This document shows positions 9,084-17,204 of a stretch of DNA of 64,000 bases, piece by piece. Positions within the stretch are counted from its first letter, which is position 1. Every line of letters starts with the position of its first letter. The notes below the pieces were generated by a model that saw nothing but the letters and a program-made list of their open reading frames with translations, searched no databases and was not told the DNA's origin. Origin of the DNA: Flammeovirgaceae bacterium UBA7330 (lineage in GTDB: Bacteria; Bacteroidota; Bacteroidia; Cytophagales; Cyclobacteriaceae); contig DKPQ01000018.1 in assembly GCA_002471275.1 (NCBI GenBank), positions 58,869 to 122,868 on the forward strand, given 5' to 3'. The translations under genes and the position numbers were made by a program.

Positions 9084-9818
9084 TTATGTATGCCCAACCC
9101 TGAGGAGTAACGGAAAACTTACCTTTTTCAATGTATCACTGGCCCAATGATCATTAAGCGCTGATTGAAGTTCAGTAACTGGATTATAGTTATTCTTTGA
9201 TATAAATTTTTTCACTGCAGACCAGGTATTCAGATATCCCATGAAGTGCTCGAATGTCCATTCCAAATCAATGGATAAATCCGGCGTTGTGAGCTCCTGA
9301 AATGGAAAAGGGATGGTTTGATAATACTCATCAATGTATTTTCTCTCCTTGTCCCAATAGGGTCCTATGATGTTCTGGTAAAAAATATCTATCACTTGAT
9401 CTATTTCCTCAGAAACACTCACCCTTCCATAGCCCACCACGCATAGAATGGCATCATTTTTCACAGTTCTTCTCACCTCGGCATAGAACTTATCAAAGTT
9501 GAACCAGTGGATGGCCTGAGCCACTACGATCAGGTCAAAAAAGTAGTCGGGGAAAGACGATTTTTCTGCAGGTTGAACAGAATAATGAATGTTATCGGCA
9601 GCAATGGACTGATCAATTTGGGCCTGGCTGATGTCTGTGGCAAAGACTTTATCAAAAGACCTGGCCAGCTCAAAAGCAACCTGCCCATTTCCTGTACCAC
9701 AATCCCAAGCTATTTCTTTATGAGATGTAATCTCATTGAGGTAGCCAAAGAACTCACTGGGGTAATGAGGTCTGAACTGTGCATATTTCTCCGATTCGGT
9801 CGAAAAATGATCCTTCAT
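9084..9818 (-). CDS. Class I SAM-dependent methyltransferase
   Basis: A 244-residue methyltransferase_11/25-type protein. Motif I is A-W-D-C-G-T-G-N-G-Q-V-A (about residues 38-49), motif II acidic D in ATDIS, and a post-I motif DLIVVAQAIHWF typical of the trans-aconitate-methyltransferase-like group. The C-terminus LLLRVGHT is also family-like. The substrate cannot be deduced. The start lies only 3 bases downstream of the stop of the beta-helix gene, so the two are probably cotranscribed. Confidence 0.85.
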   Translation of the reverse strand: MKDHFSTESEKYAQFRPHYPSEFFGYLNEITSHKEIAWDCGTGNGQVAFELARSFDKVFATDISQAQIDQSIAADNIHYSVQPAEKSSFPDYFFDLIVVAQAIHWFNFDKFYAEVRRTVKNDAILCVVGYGRVSVSEEIDQVIDIFYQNIIGPYWDKERKYIDEYYQTIPFPFQELTTPDLSIDLEWTFEHFMGYLNTWSAVKKFISKNNYNPVTELQSALNDHWASDTLKKVSFPLLLRVGHT

Positions 9819-9821
9819 AGG

Positions 9822-11480
9822 TCATGGTTCTGATGTGGTTATTTCGACGTCTTTAAACATGTACATGTTGTCACTCAGCCTGAGTGGTTTTCCACTGCTG
9901 GTTGAATTGTGATAGAGCTTTAGCATAAGTTCCCTGGTGATGACATAGGGGAATTTTTGTTGGTAGGAGTCATCCCTCATATCAGGATTGAGATCGCCAA
10001 AAATAGTGGGCCCTTCATAATCCTCTGTATGATTTTCATCATCGATGCGAAGCTTTTCAATTGTAATTGTTTCTGGCATATAACAGGTATACCCAAAGTC
10101 GTGCTGGCCTGAATTATGTCCTCCAATGAGGCTGACTTTACTTACTTCCTGTCCATTATTGGGTATAAAAGTACAATTGCGGATGATGAAGTCGCCTTGC
10201 CAGGTGCTACCATAGTCGCTTCTTAGGTTTACCAGGGTTCTGCCACGTATGGTTGAATTTTCTATAAGTAGTGTGCCGGTGCCTATGGCATTGATGCCCA
10301 TATGACCCATGGTGGAATTACGAATGGTCGCATTGGCCACACCCATGTGCGCATCGAAGCGGGAAAACACACAACTATCATACATCAGGTTTTTGCTATA
10401 GTTGGATCCCATGATACCCCAGTAGGTCCGGTCATTGATGTCATTTGTCTGGCTACAATTGATGAACGAAACATTGAGTGCCCGGTTGATCGAGATGTCG
10501 TAGGTACCCATGGAGACCGGTACCCCAGCAGAGCCAATGGTTCGGTAAGTTTTGTGTCCGGTGAGGATGGTATTCCTTACTGTGACGTTCCCGCAGTCAC
10601 GGGCAATGATAAAGCCACCATAAGGTGCACCATGTTCGCCTTCACCTGTTACTCGATGTTCTAAGCCCTCTACGACAACATTGGAACGTTTGATGGCCAG
10701 CCCTCGACTATAGTAGGTGTATTTTGATTCTGCCTGGTTGGCAATTGTGGTGAAGATGCCGCCTTTGATAGTCAATGTGGTCTCATCCATCGGGAGGGCG
10801 TTGATCTCAGTGATCTGGTTAAACTCCCAAATGATGGGTGTGTTCTTGTCCACATTCCCATCCTTATCCACAATAAAGATGTCTGTCTGTGACGATCCAT
10901 TGTTCTGGTTTGGACCAAAACGGATATATCTTTTAACGTTTGAATCGGTGACCGTGATCAGACAACTGGAGGGTAAGTTGGCATCAATTTTTGTCTGGTT
11001 TCTTCTCAGTGTAGAGATGCCTTCCAATGGAAAAGATTCCAGGGTGGAAGTGACCTGAAAAATGGGAGCCTGCCTGTTTTCGACATTGGTGTCATCAATG
11101 GTGAATTCTGCAGTTCCGAAATCAGTATCGGTCATGATGATGACGGTCCGTTCTTTACCTCCTATGTAATATTTAGCACCGTTGTCAGCTTTTACCGGTA
11201 TTCCGTATTTGTTTGCAACAGCATGGGTAGCTGCTATCGCATCAATATCATCTGTTTTACCATTACCCTTTGCACCAAAATCACCATAACCTAGAGATCC
11301 TCTGGACTTGAATTTGTCCAGATCTTTGGGGGAGACGTTGACCTCCAGTTTTCCTGAGTCATCAACCCTGACTTTTGTTTTTTCTTTTTCAGAAGTGACT
11401 TTGATATTATCCGGGGTTTGGGCTTGCCCAGATTGCAGACCAGAAATCAGGAGTAGCGCTATGATTAGATATTTCATCAA
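9822..11480 (-). CDS. Secreted right-handed beta-helix protein (pectate lyase 3-like)
   Basis: A 552-residue protein with a signal peptide (MMKYLIIALLLISGLQSGQAQ; either Met may be used). Near residues 60-110 it has the Pectate_lyase_3 opening Y-G-D-F-G-A-K-G-N-G-K-T-D-D, found in glycan-acting beta-helix enzymes (polygalacturonase, epimerase and tailspike relatives). The rest has irregular beta-strand repeats with many Asn/Thr/Ile ladders such as VTVRNTILTGHKTY. No specific catalytic residues could be assigned, so lyase, hydrolase or binding function remains open. Located just upstream of the methyltransferase gene, on the same strand. Confidence 0.8.
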   Translation of the reverse strand: MMKYLIIALLLISGLQSGQAQTPDNIKVTSEKEKTKVRVDDSGKLEVNVSPKDLDKFKSRGSLGYGDFGAKGNGKTDDIDAIAATHAVANKYGIPVKADNGAKYYIGGKERTVIIMTDTDFGTAEFTIDDTNVENRQAPIFQVTSTLESFPLEGISTLRRNQTKIDANLPSSCLITVTDSNVKRYIRFGPNQNNGSSQTDIFIVDKDGNVDKNTPIIWEFNQITEINALPMDETTLTIKGGIFTTIANQAESKYTYYSRGLAIKRSNVVVEGLEHRVTGEGEHGAPYGGFIIARDCGNVTVRNTILTGHKTYRTIGSAGVPVSMGTYDISINRALNVSFINCSQTNDINDRTYWGIMGSNYSKNLMYDSCVFSRFDAHMGVANATIRNSTMGHMGINAIGTGTLLIENSTIRGRTLVNLRSDYGSTWQGDFIIRNCTFIPNNGQEVSKVSLIGGHNSGQHDFGYTCYMPETITIEKLRIDDENHTEDYEGPTIFGDLNPDMRDDSYQQKFPYVITRELMLKLYHNSTSSGKPLRLSDNMYMFKDVEITTSEP

Positions 11481-11554
11481 AAAATGAGGTTTTGGGTTTA
11501 GCTGTAAAGAACAATAGAAAATAGCAATTTTTCGAGAAACGGGACAAAAATTGG

Positions 11555-12049
11555 CTAGGGTAAGTATTTTCTTTTGATGACTTCAAGGTGATGTCTTTCG
11601 TGACCAATGATTGTTCTAAGGAAATCTTCAAGTGATACCTCGTGCTCCGTGGCAAAACCTTTGATGGCCAATTGCTCTGCTGATAAAGTGTTGACAAAGC
11701 TTAAAGAGGCTGCACGGATATTTTGTAAATCCGAAATCAGCTGGCTCATGGTGAGGTCGTCAAACCGGGCATTATTGACAAGGGCACTCTGATCATAACC
11801 CCACAATTCAATTTGTTGGTTTCTGCTGAGTAGAAAAGCCCGGTACATTTTTATTCGCTCATGGTCAGAAATATGACCGATTATTTGTTTGATACTCCAT
11901 TTCTGAGGCGAATAACGATAAGAACCTTTTTCCTCGGGAATCTTTCTTAAAAATTCAATCTGAGCAGTAGCAGAGAAGAGGCTTAGCAGATCACCATCCT
12001 GAGCCAGATGAAAATAGTAGGGAAAGCCATCCTGAGGCTTGAACTTCAT
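11555..12049 (-). CDS. DinB-family protein (DinB_2)
   Basis: A 164-residue four-helix DinB/YfiT-type protein. Conserved features: the W-S-I-K-Q-I-I-G-H-I-S-D-H-E-R metal-binding helix (about residues 55-69) and the C-terminal I-I-G-H-E-R-H-H-L-E helix, giving the His triad typical of divalent-metal-binding DinB folds. Members are often thiol-dependent transferases or of unknown function; none has been assigned to this subgroup from sequence. It lies 26 bases downstream of the 12075-12704 gene on the same strand and may be cotranscribed. Confidence 0.85.
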   Translation of the reverse strand: MKFKPQDGFPYYFHLAQDGDLLSLFSATAQIEFLRKIPEEKGSYRYSPQKWSIKQIIGHISDHERIKMYRAFLLSRNQQIELWGYDQSALVNNARFDDLTMSQLISDLQNIRAASLSFVNTLSAEQLAIKGFATEHEVSLEDFLRTIIGHERHHLEVIKRKYLP

Positions 12050-12074
12050 CCAATAAAAATACTGAAGCTAATGC

Positions 12075-12704
12075 TTATAGCGTCACAAATCCATTGAGGA
12101 ACTTCTCAATTTCCGGGTAGTATTCATCAAAGAGTTTTTCACCGGTATACGTTAGCAATTGTACCGCGCCTCCTTCATTGGAATAATAGTATCCGCAGTA
12201 TGTGAATCGCATCCCCTGGATAGTGCCAGTCATCTGCATCATGAGTACTTGTAGTCCATTGACCATTCTGTATTCTTCTTTGGTCACCTTTAGATCTGGT
12301 GCTGCAGCCCTGGCGTTGTCGATGGCAATGTTTTGTAGGCTTTCAACAGGTATTTCCAGCTTTTCTGTGATGAGCATACCATACAGATCATCCTTTTTCT
12401 TTTGAAACTGAAACTCATAGGCATCATTTTCCGTGCCTTTTCTAAAGCTCCAGCTTTTTGGGTCCATATATAGCCCTATATCAATTTTGGTGCTCTTGAC
12501 TAAAAAGGAGGCATCCTTATGCTTCTCAAACTTTTCATCATTGACCGGGATGGGTGCCTTTTCTACAGCTGTTCCATCTTTATAGGTCCAGGTTCCATCA
12601 TCATACAAGACCACCTCGTCACCTGTATCGGTAATGGCGTTGGTCTGAGCATGAGAAATTGTAACTATAAGTATTGTGGCTACAACAAATAAATATCTAT
12701 TCAT
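12075..12704 (-). CDS. Exported protein of unknown function with a short N-terminal YDDGTW motif
   Basis: A 209-residue protein with a signal peptide (MNRYLFVVATILIVTISHAQ). After it comes DEVVLYDDGTWTYKDG, a motif seen in many Bacteroidota exported proteins (DUF3157-like start), then an alpha/beta domain of about 140 residues with no catalytic motif I recognise. The C-terminal region resembles PsbP/MOG1-type folds (a hydrophobic strand plus a final helix ending NGFVTL), which is only an impression. Probably periplasmic. Upstream is a 150-base gap; downstream is the DinB gene. Confidence 0.65.
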   Translation of the reverse strand: MNRYLFVVATILIVTISHAQTNAITDTGDEVVLYDDGTWTYKDGTAVEKAPIPVNDEKFEKHKDASFLVKSTKIDIGLYMDPKSWSFRKGTENDAYEFQFQKKKDDLYGMLITEKLEIPVESLQNIAIDNARAAAPDLKVTKEEYRMVNGLQVLMMQMTGTIQGMRFTYCGYYYSNEGGAVQLLTYTGEKLFDEYYPEIEKFLNGFVTL

Positions 12705-12855
12705 GATTTAGCTGGTTGGATGTTTAATCATTCGAATTTATCCAGATATCATCAATTCTCAAGAAAAAAAATGACAGATATTTAGGTTGGTTGTAACTGT
12801 TAAATTGTTGATTCAAATAGTTATGCTTACTGCAATCACTAGCAGTTAGTCGGTC

Positions 12856-14490
12856 TTAATCTTCCATTATCTCAAATGTGAAGGCTTCCTGATCTTCGAA
12901 CCCAAACTCATCTTTGGCAGTGACAACAACAGAATGCACACCAGGTGCCAGCGTTGGCAAGGGGTATTGCCAGATGTGAGAAGAAACTTCCGGTTCCACG
13001 TGCCGGTCTCCCGTGCCATGATACTTTTGATACATCCGGGTGAAAGCTGGATCAGTTCTTTCGATGTACTGCATGGCTACCGATTCTTGTCCATCAAGGG
13101 ATAGCATGACCACATCACGTTCTCCTCCATCAAAGAAATTCACCACCACATAGGTATTTTCTTGCTGATAGCCACGATCAAGACCAACCGGATGGGTTTG
13201 CTTGATACTGTCTTTATGAGATAACAGGGGATCGAGTGTAATTCTGAGCCGGTCGGTAGGATCACCTCCGGCAGGGATAAACCTGGGTTTGACCTTAGTG
13301 CCTTCGAAGTAGAAGATGTAGTATCCATTGGGGTTGCCATCAGCCATGATGTTGTCTCTTACGCCTCGCTCATCCCGTGGACCCCGAGCCCAGCCACTGC
13401 CCCGAACTTCTGCCAGGGTATGGGCGATAAACGGGTAGCCATGCCATCCATGCGTATGGTTGACCTCTACTTTCCAGCTGTTGCTGGTGTCGTGCCCTGC
13501 AATGCCATAGACATACTGGAATCTGCTGAGGATTCGGAGAAGTTCTTTGAAATTGTCAGTGTTGGTGGCTTTTGGAAACGTTCGGTTATTGGCATAAGTG
13601 ATCAGCGGAATGTGCGTAATGATCATGATCAGTTTATCAGTGGGCACATGCTTCAGGTCATTCTCAATCCATTGCATCTGCGCTTCATCGATATGCCCGA
13701 TGTAGCCATTTCCCTTCCCCAGAAATCCAACATTGTTGAGTGCCAGGAAATGCACCTGACCGTAGTCGAATGAATAATAATCAGGACCAAAAACACTTTT
13801 GTAGGTTTCTGTGGCGTGCTCGTGATCCGGTGATTCAGGGTTGACGTCATGGTTACCAGGAACATTCCAAATAGGGATACCGATGAGCGACATCAACCTG
13901 TTGTGTCGTTCATATAGGCCAAGGTTGTCATTCACAAGATCTCCTGCTACCAACCCGAATTTGGCATCGTAGGGATTGCCAAAGAGCTCATCGATGATGT
14001 CTTTTCTCATTTGATCAAGTTCCTCATCACGGGTAGTCTGTGGGTCAGCAAATCCCATGGCTTTAAATGTATCTGGGATGACTTCTTCAATGAGCGGAAA
14101 GTCGATGGTTTTGGGAAGTGGTCCGGTCGGTTCTATCACAGGCCATTTCCATTCTGCAACTTTTGGAGTGCCTTTTGGGTAGTGGCGGTAGTAGAATTGA
14201 GGAAGCTGCACCTCGTCTAAAGGGATGCCATATCCGGAAGGTTTGGAGATGAAAAGGATGCTTTCGGGAGGTAGGTCAATGGTATACTTTCCCTTTGAAT
14301 CTGTTTTGACTACTTCCATACCATTAGAGACACTGACTCCTTCGATCCCTTTTTCATTGCTGTCGATCTGACCGTTTTGATTCGCATCGAAAAAGACTGT
14401 GCCTTTGGCTTTTTGGGCTTGTGAGATCGAGGGGAATAAAATAAGGGTGAAAAAGATCAGGAATAGATGGGTTCTTGTGATGTTATTCAT
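12856..14490 (-). CDS. Exported calcineurin-like metallophosphoesterase
   Basis: About 544 residues from the internal Met preceding the signal peptide (HLFLIFFTLILFPSISQAQ); the longer reading to 14556 adds 22 residues unlikely to be translated. An N-terminal SdrD/carboxypeptidase-like beta domain (about residues 25-100, FFDANQNGQID) is followed by the catalytic metallophosphatase domain with D-P-Q, G-D-L-V-N-D-N, G-N-H-D and T-H-I-P-L motifs. The last metal motif reads G-H-D-T rather than the usual G-H-T-H. A C-terminal beta-sandwich domain (about 400-544) completes the MetallophosN/C architecture. The substrate is unknown; secreted members act on phosphoesters, possibly glycan- or lipid-linked. 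Confidence 0.87.
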   Translation of the reverse strand: MNNITRTHLFLIFFTLILFPSISQAQKAKGTVFFDANQNGQIDSNEKGIEGVSVSNGMEVVKTDSKGKYTIDLPPESILFISKPSGYGIPLDEVQLPQFYYRHYPKGTPKVAEWKWPVIEPTGPLPKTIDFPLIEEVIPDTFKAMGFADPQTTRDEELDQMRKDIIDELFGNPYDAKFGLVAGDLVNDNLGLYERHNRLMSLIGIPIWNVPGNHDVNPESPDHEHATETYKSVFGPDYYSFDYGQVHFLALNNVGFLGKGNGYIGHIDEAQMQWIENDLKHVPTDKLIMIITHIPLITYANNRTFPKATNTDNFKELLRILSRFQYVYGIAGHDTSNSWKVEVNHTHGWHGYPFIAHTLAEVRGSGWARGPRDERGVRDNIMADGNPNGYYIFYFEGTKVKPRFIPAGGDPTDRLRITLDPLLSHKDSIKQTHPVGLDRGYQQENTYVVVNFFDGGERDVVMLSLDGQESVAMQYIERTDPAFTRMYQKYHGTGDRHVEPEVSSHIWQYPLPTLAPGVHSVVVTAKDEFGFEDQEAFTFEIMED

Positions 14491-14595
14491 GGTATGGATT
14501 GGTGTTCTGTAGCCTACTAATCTACTCCCAGGATTAGCATAAGTACCCCTGGCCAATTAAATTTTACAGTATCTTAATATGTTCGCTTAAACGCA

Positions 14596-14628
14596 AGTTG
14601 TGGCACCACTTGGAGTGGTGCCACAACT
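14596..14628. repeat. REP-like perfect 15-bp hairpin
   Basis: Arms 14596-14610 and 14614-14628 are exact reverse complements (AGTTGTGGCACCACT and partner) with a TGG loop. It lies between the stop of the NTF2-like gene and the start of the phosphoesterase gene, both on the minus strand. No T-run follows on the minus strand, so a REP/BIME-type palindrome or attenuator is more likely than an intrinsic terminator. Genome copy number would decide. Confidence 0.6.
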
Positions 14629-14643
14629 GCGGTGCTCTTTTGG

Positions 14644-15126
14644 TCAATTTCTATGATCGTAGCTCAACACTTCACTAAGTTTCCAGACTTCGTTCTCCAG
14701 TAACCACACATGAGTGAACTTTGCCGAGCTGGTATAGACATCTTCTTTTCCATTCTCCCGGATATAAAAATGGTGCTCACCATGCTGAATGGCGCCATAT
14801 AAATTACCATTTTGATATAATGGGTAAACTACCAGGCTACTTTCTTCTACTTTCCGGATAGGCTTTTGGTCACTGCTGCCACAGATATACTTCTTTGTGT
14901 TTTCAAAAAACACCTTTCGATCCTGAACACCACTTTGGTCATGGTAAAACCTTAAATCATCTGCAACTACACTTTCAAGGTATTCAAGGTCGCATTGATT
15001 GAAACCGCGTTCAAAGAAGGTGCTATCCTGTGCTTTTAAGGAAATGAATAACTCAGATTCTGCTGAGACCTGTCCAAAGAGAATGCTGCTTTGACAACAG
15101 GCAATAAAAATGAGTAATTTTTTCAA
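14644..15126 (-). CDS. Exported NTF2-like (DUF4440-type) protein
   Basis: A 160-residue protein with a signal peptide (MKKLLIFIACCQSSILFGQ). It has the NTF2/SnoaL cone fold pattern: an N-terminal helix with L-K-A-Q-D-S-T-F-F-E-R, a D-D-L-R-F-Y-H motif, and a terminal W-L-L-E-N-E-V-W-K-L-S strand that is typical of DUF4440. Such proteins bind small ligands or act as lyases/isomerases; nothing specific can be said. It is 20 bases downstream of the esterase-like gene and probably in the same transcript. Confidence 0.75.
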   Translation of the reverse strand: MKKLLIFIACCQSSILFGQVSAESELFISLKAQDSTFFERGFNQCDLEYLESVVADDLRFYHDQSGVQDRKVFFENTKKYICGSSDQKPIRKVEESSLVVYPLYQNGNLYGAIQHGEHHFYIRENGKEDVYTSSAKFTHVWLLENEVWKLSEVLSYDHRN

Positions 15127-15146
15127 ATCCTTTTTGCCTTGGATGA

Positions 15147-16304
15147 TTAGTTAAATCCCAAATACTTCATCACAGCTTCATCACCTTCCAACATTTTCTT
15201 TGGTTTTGGGCTTTTTTCATTGAATACCATGAGATCCTCTAGTGGCAGGATCGTTACAAAATCCTCTACATACCGATCATCGTAAGGAATATTTCGATAG
15301 CTCAGTTTCAGGTGATGAGCAAAGAAGTTGTAAGCTGCAGTACGTTTTGAGTAGCCATAGTCATGTCTTTCCCCAGCCAGGTGTACGTTTTCCACTTTGT
15401 GTTCGGCATCATACAATGCATAGACTTTTTGCAGATAAGGGAACTCAATGTTAGGGGTATTCCTTGTCCAGTCCACACCATCGGAAATCACCAGTTGCGG
15501 TCTGGGTGCACACAGTGCAGCTACTTCCACATTATTGGTCTGATGAGCAGCACTTTTATGTATCGGCATGCCACTCTCACATACACAGCCACCAAAGAAA
15601 TGGGCTGACACCTGAACAACCGGGACGGAAACTTTTATCCGATCATCAATGGCAGCTAAAACAAATGTTTGGGTTCCTCCCCCGGACCCTCCTGTCATAC
15701 CAATTCTCTCGGGATCCACATCAGGGCGTGAAAGCAGGTAATCCAGTACACGTTGGCTGTTGTAAGTTTGGAGCGTAAGCGCGATAGGAATGTCGTGAGT
15801 AACCTGTGTGCATTCAGCATAACCTACCATATCGTAAGCAAAGACGATAGCACCCATCCGGGCGAGAACAGCGCCTCTGAGCTGGACGTAATGAGTAAGA
15901 CGTTTATTGGCCAGGTGTCCGTGCGGACTCAGGATGGCAGCATACTTATCCTTTTTCATCGTTGGCCGGTAGAGGTTTCCTGTTACGTAGAACCCTGGGA
16001 AGCTTTCGAGGGCAATGTTTTCCACGATATAACCATCCATCTCACGCGTGCTGTTGATGATGACTTTGGGTGCACCTTTAGCTTTCGGCATCTTATCCAA
16101 TTGCATCCCTTTGACGATTCCTTCTCTGATAACTGCCGCTCTTTTTTCCCAGGATGCCTGGCCATCCCATTTGGATGCAAACTCTTTCATCATCATGTTG
16201 CCTTCTGCCTCAGTCCAGTAGTGCCCCTGGCACAACATGGATTCCTGGGCAAGGAGAGAAAACTGAATAATAAATAAAAACAGGGGGAGGATTAATACTT
16301 TCAT
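15147..16304 (-). CDS. Exported acetyl-xylan-esterase-like alpha/beta hydrolase
   Basis: A 385-residue protein with a signal peptide (LILPLFLFIIQFSLLAQ). The alpha/beta-hydrolase core has the nucleophile elbow G-M-T-G-G-S-G-G-G, an oxyanion region (LSPHGHLANKR), and a late His in AGERHDYG with an Asp just after the strand at SDGVDW, consistent with a Ser-Asp-His triad. The sequence resembles AXE1/dienelactone-hydrolase proteins that act as carbohydrate or glucuronoyl esterases in polysaccharide-utilisation regions. A specific family (CE7, CE15 or other) cannot be assigned by eye. Nearby sulfatase, lyase and propeller enzymes support a role in glycan deacetylation. Confidence 0.78.
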   Translation of the reverse strand: MKVLILPLFLFIIQFSLLAQESMLCQGHYWTEAEGNMMMKEFASKWDGQASWEKRAAVIREGIVKGMQLDKMPKAKGAPKVIINSTREMDGYIVENIALESFPGFYVTGNLYRPTMKKDKYAAILSPHGHLANKRLTHYVQLRGAVLARMGAIVFAYDMVGYAECTQVTHDIPIALTLQTYNSQRVLDYLLSRPDVDPERIGMTGGSGGGTQTFVLAAIDDRIKVSVPVVQVSAHFFGGCVCESGMPIHKSAAHQTNNVEVAALCAPRPQLVISDGVDWTRNTPNIEFPYLQKVYALYDAEHKVENVHLAGERHDYGYSKRTAAYNFFAHHLKLSYRNIPYDDRYVEDFVTILPLEDLMVFNEKSPKPKKMLEGDEAVMKYLGFN

Positions 16305-16350
16305 ATTTGGGCTAAAAGGGTTAAAAACTCCAATTTAGTCAGGTTTGAGT

Positions 16351-16376
16351 AAATGATCCCCTGGCAGGGATCATTT
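16351..16376. terminator. 10-bp stem-loop upstream of the esterase gene
   Basis: Perfect inverted repeat AAATGATCCC / GGGATCATTT (arms 16351-16360 and 16367-16376, loop CTGGCA). It lies between the truncated DUF6157 repeat and the esterase start. Its A- and T-rich ends fit a weak terminator on either strand, or the end of the inserted element. Confidence 0.45.
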
Positions 16377-16487
16377 TCCTGGAACTCCGCACGGCTTTTA
16401 CTTTTTGGAGTGAGGGGTCAGCCAGGAACTTTTGATATTCTGCTGTTTCAGCACCGAAGAGGGCAATCTTACCTTCCTCGTTGCTGT
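16375..16487 (-). pseudogene. 113-bp partial copy of the DUF6157 gene 3' end
   Basis: This segment matches 17208-17320 with only three mismatches and encodes the same last 37 residues of the DUF6157 protein (SNEEGKIALFGAETAEYQ ... SSRK). It lacks the rest of the gene. An open frame of 62 codons (16339-16527) runs through it, but its start comes from the adjacent REP hairpin sequence and its tail (MIPARG) from the hairpin at 16351, so it is a remnant rather than a gene. Together with the intact copy it brackets the RAYT unit as a direct repeat. Confidence 0.85.
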
Positions 16488-16505
16488 CCGACATGTGTAA
16501 GCTTA

Positions 16506-16527
16506 ATGTCGGTGTTGTCACCGACAT
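16506..16527. repeat. left REP hairpin flanking the RAYT gene
   Basis: Palindrome ATGTCGGTG-TTGT-CACCGACAT (9-bp arms, 4-base loop) just past the stop-side end of the transposase gene. A second CCGACAT half-copy occurs at 16488-16494. The core GTCGGTG-TTGT-CACCGAC is the exact reverse complement of the core at 17093-17110, so the two REPs are in inverted orientation around the transposase. Confidence 0.85.
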
Positions 16528-16534
16528 GAACGCT

Positions 16535-17053
16535 TTAAAGATGCTCCATGTAGTGTGTTAAGAAACCAAAGTCATCTTGATTCAACTCATAAAACCTGGC
16601 TGATGAGAACCAATAGTCTTCAGGCATCTCACAAAGCCCTGCTTTCACCGGATTATAGTGAATATAGTCAACCTTTTGTGTGGCAACTTTACGATTATAC
16701 ATTTCAGCCTTGTATGGTTTTCGCTTCCAAAAATGGAAGTCCCGATCACCCTGAGTACTTTTATACAATGCTAATTCGGATGATTGATTGGAATCTATCA
16801 TCTGAAATTTAATTTGTTGTGCTGTATATCTAAGGAACATTAGCTGTACATCCTTTTCTATCCACTTTTCCTTCTTTCTCCATAATAGATGTATATGGTT
16901 AGGCATAATGACAAAAGCATAGAGCCAAATACGATTTTCTGTCACCAGAAATTCAAGGCTATCAAGGACTATTTGCTTGCGTGAATCATGGAATAACAAA
17001 GGTTGCCAGTTAAGGCAAGTAGCGGTAAAGAATACGATACCGTCATTTTGCAT
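16535..17053 (-). CDS. REP-associated tyrosine transposase (RAYT, Y1_Tnp)
   Basis: A 172-residue single-strand HUH transposase of the RAYT group. Evidence: the HUH motif in MPNHIHLLW, an N-terminal FFTATCLNWQPLL strand, and the C-terminal helix DYIHYNPVKAGL with the candidate catalytic Tyr, followed by the family-typical W-F-S-S-A-R. RAYTs bind and process REP hairpins. Here the gene lies between two inverted REP hairpins (16506-16527 and 17092-17111), the classical REPtron arrangement. The frame is intact, so it may be active. The whole unit sits between two 113-bp direct repeats taken from the neighbouring DUF6157 gene. Confidence 0.92.
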   Translation of the reverse strand: MQNDGIVFFTATCLNWQPLLFHDSRKQIVLDSLEFLVTENRIWLYAFVIMPNHIHLLWRKKEKWIEKDVQLMFLRYTAQQIKFQMIDSNQSSELALYKSTQGDRDFHFWKRKPYKAEMYNRKVATQKVDYIHYNPVKAGLCEMPEDYWFSSARFYELNQDDFGFLTHYMEHL

Positions 17054-17091
17054 ATATAAATATAATATACTTCTATGAATAGATATCGCTT

Positions 17092-17111
17092 GGTCGGTGA
17101 CAACACCGACC
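17092..17111. repeat. right REP hairpin flanking the RAYT gene
   Basis: Palindrome GGTCGGTG-ACAA-CACCGACC about 40 bases upstream of the RAYT start. It is in opposite orientation to the 16506-16527 hairpin, and outer GCTT/AAGC bases extend the pairing. Likely a recognition site for the encoded transposase. Confidence 0.85.
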
Positions 17112-17204
17112 TAAAGCTGTTTTGAATCAATGTTAATCAATTCGTATAGTATAATCACATAAATAACGGTACTATGTCCAAAATAGTGCTCTGTGATAAA
17201 TCAA

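Noticed and set aside
16339..16527. 62-codon gene with a DUF6157 C-terminus
   Set aside because: It starts inside the REP hairpin and contains only a 113-bp copied fragment; treated as a pseudogene remnant.
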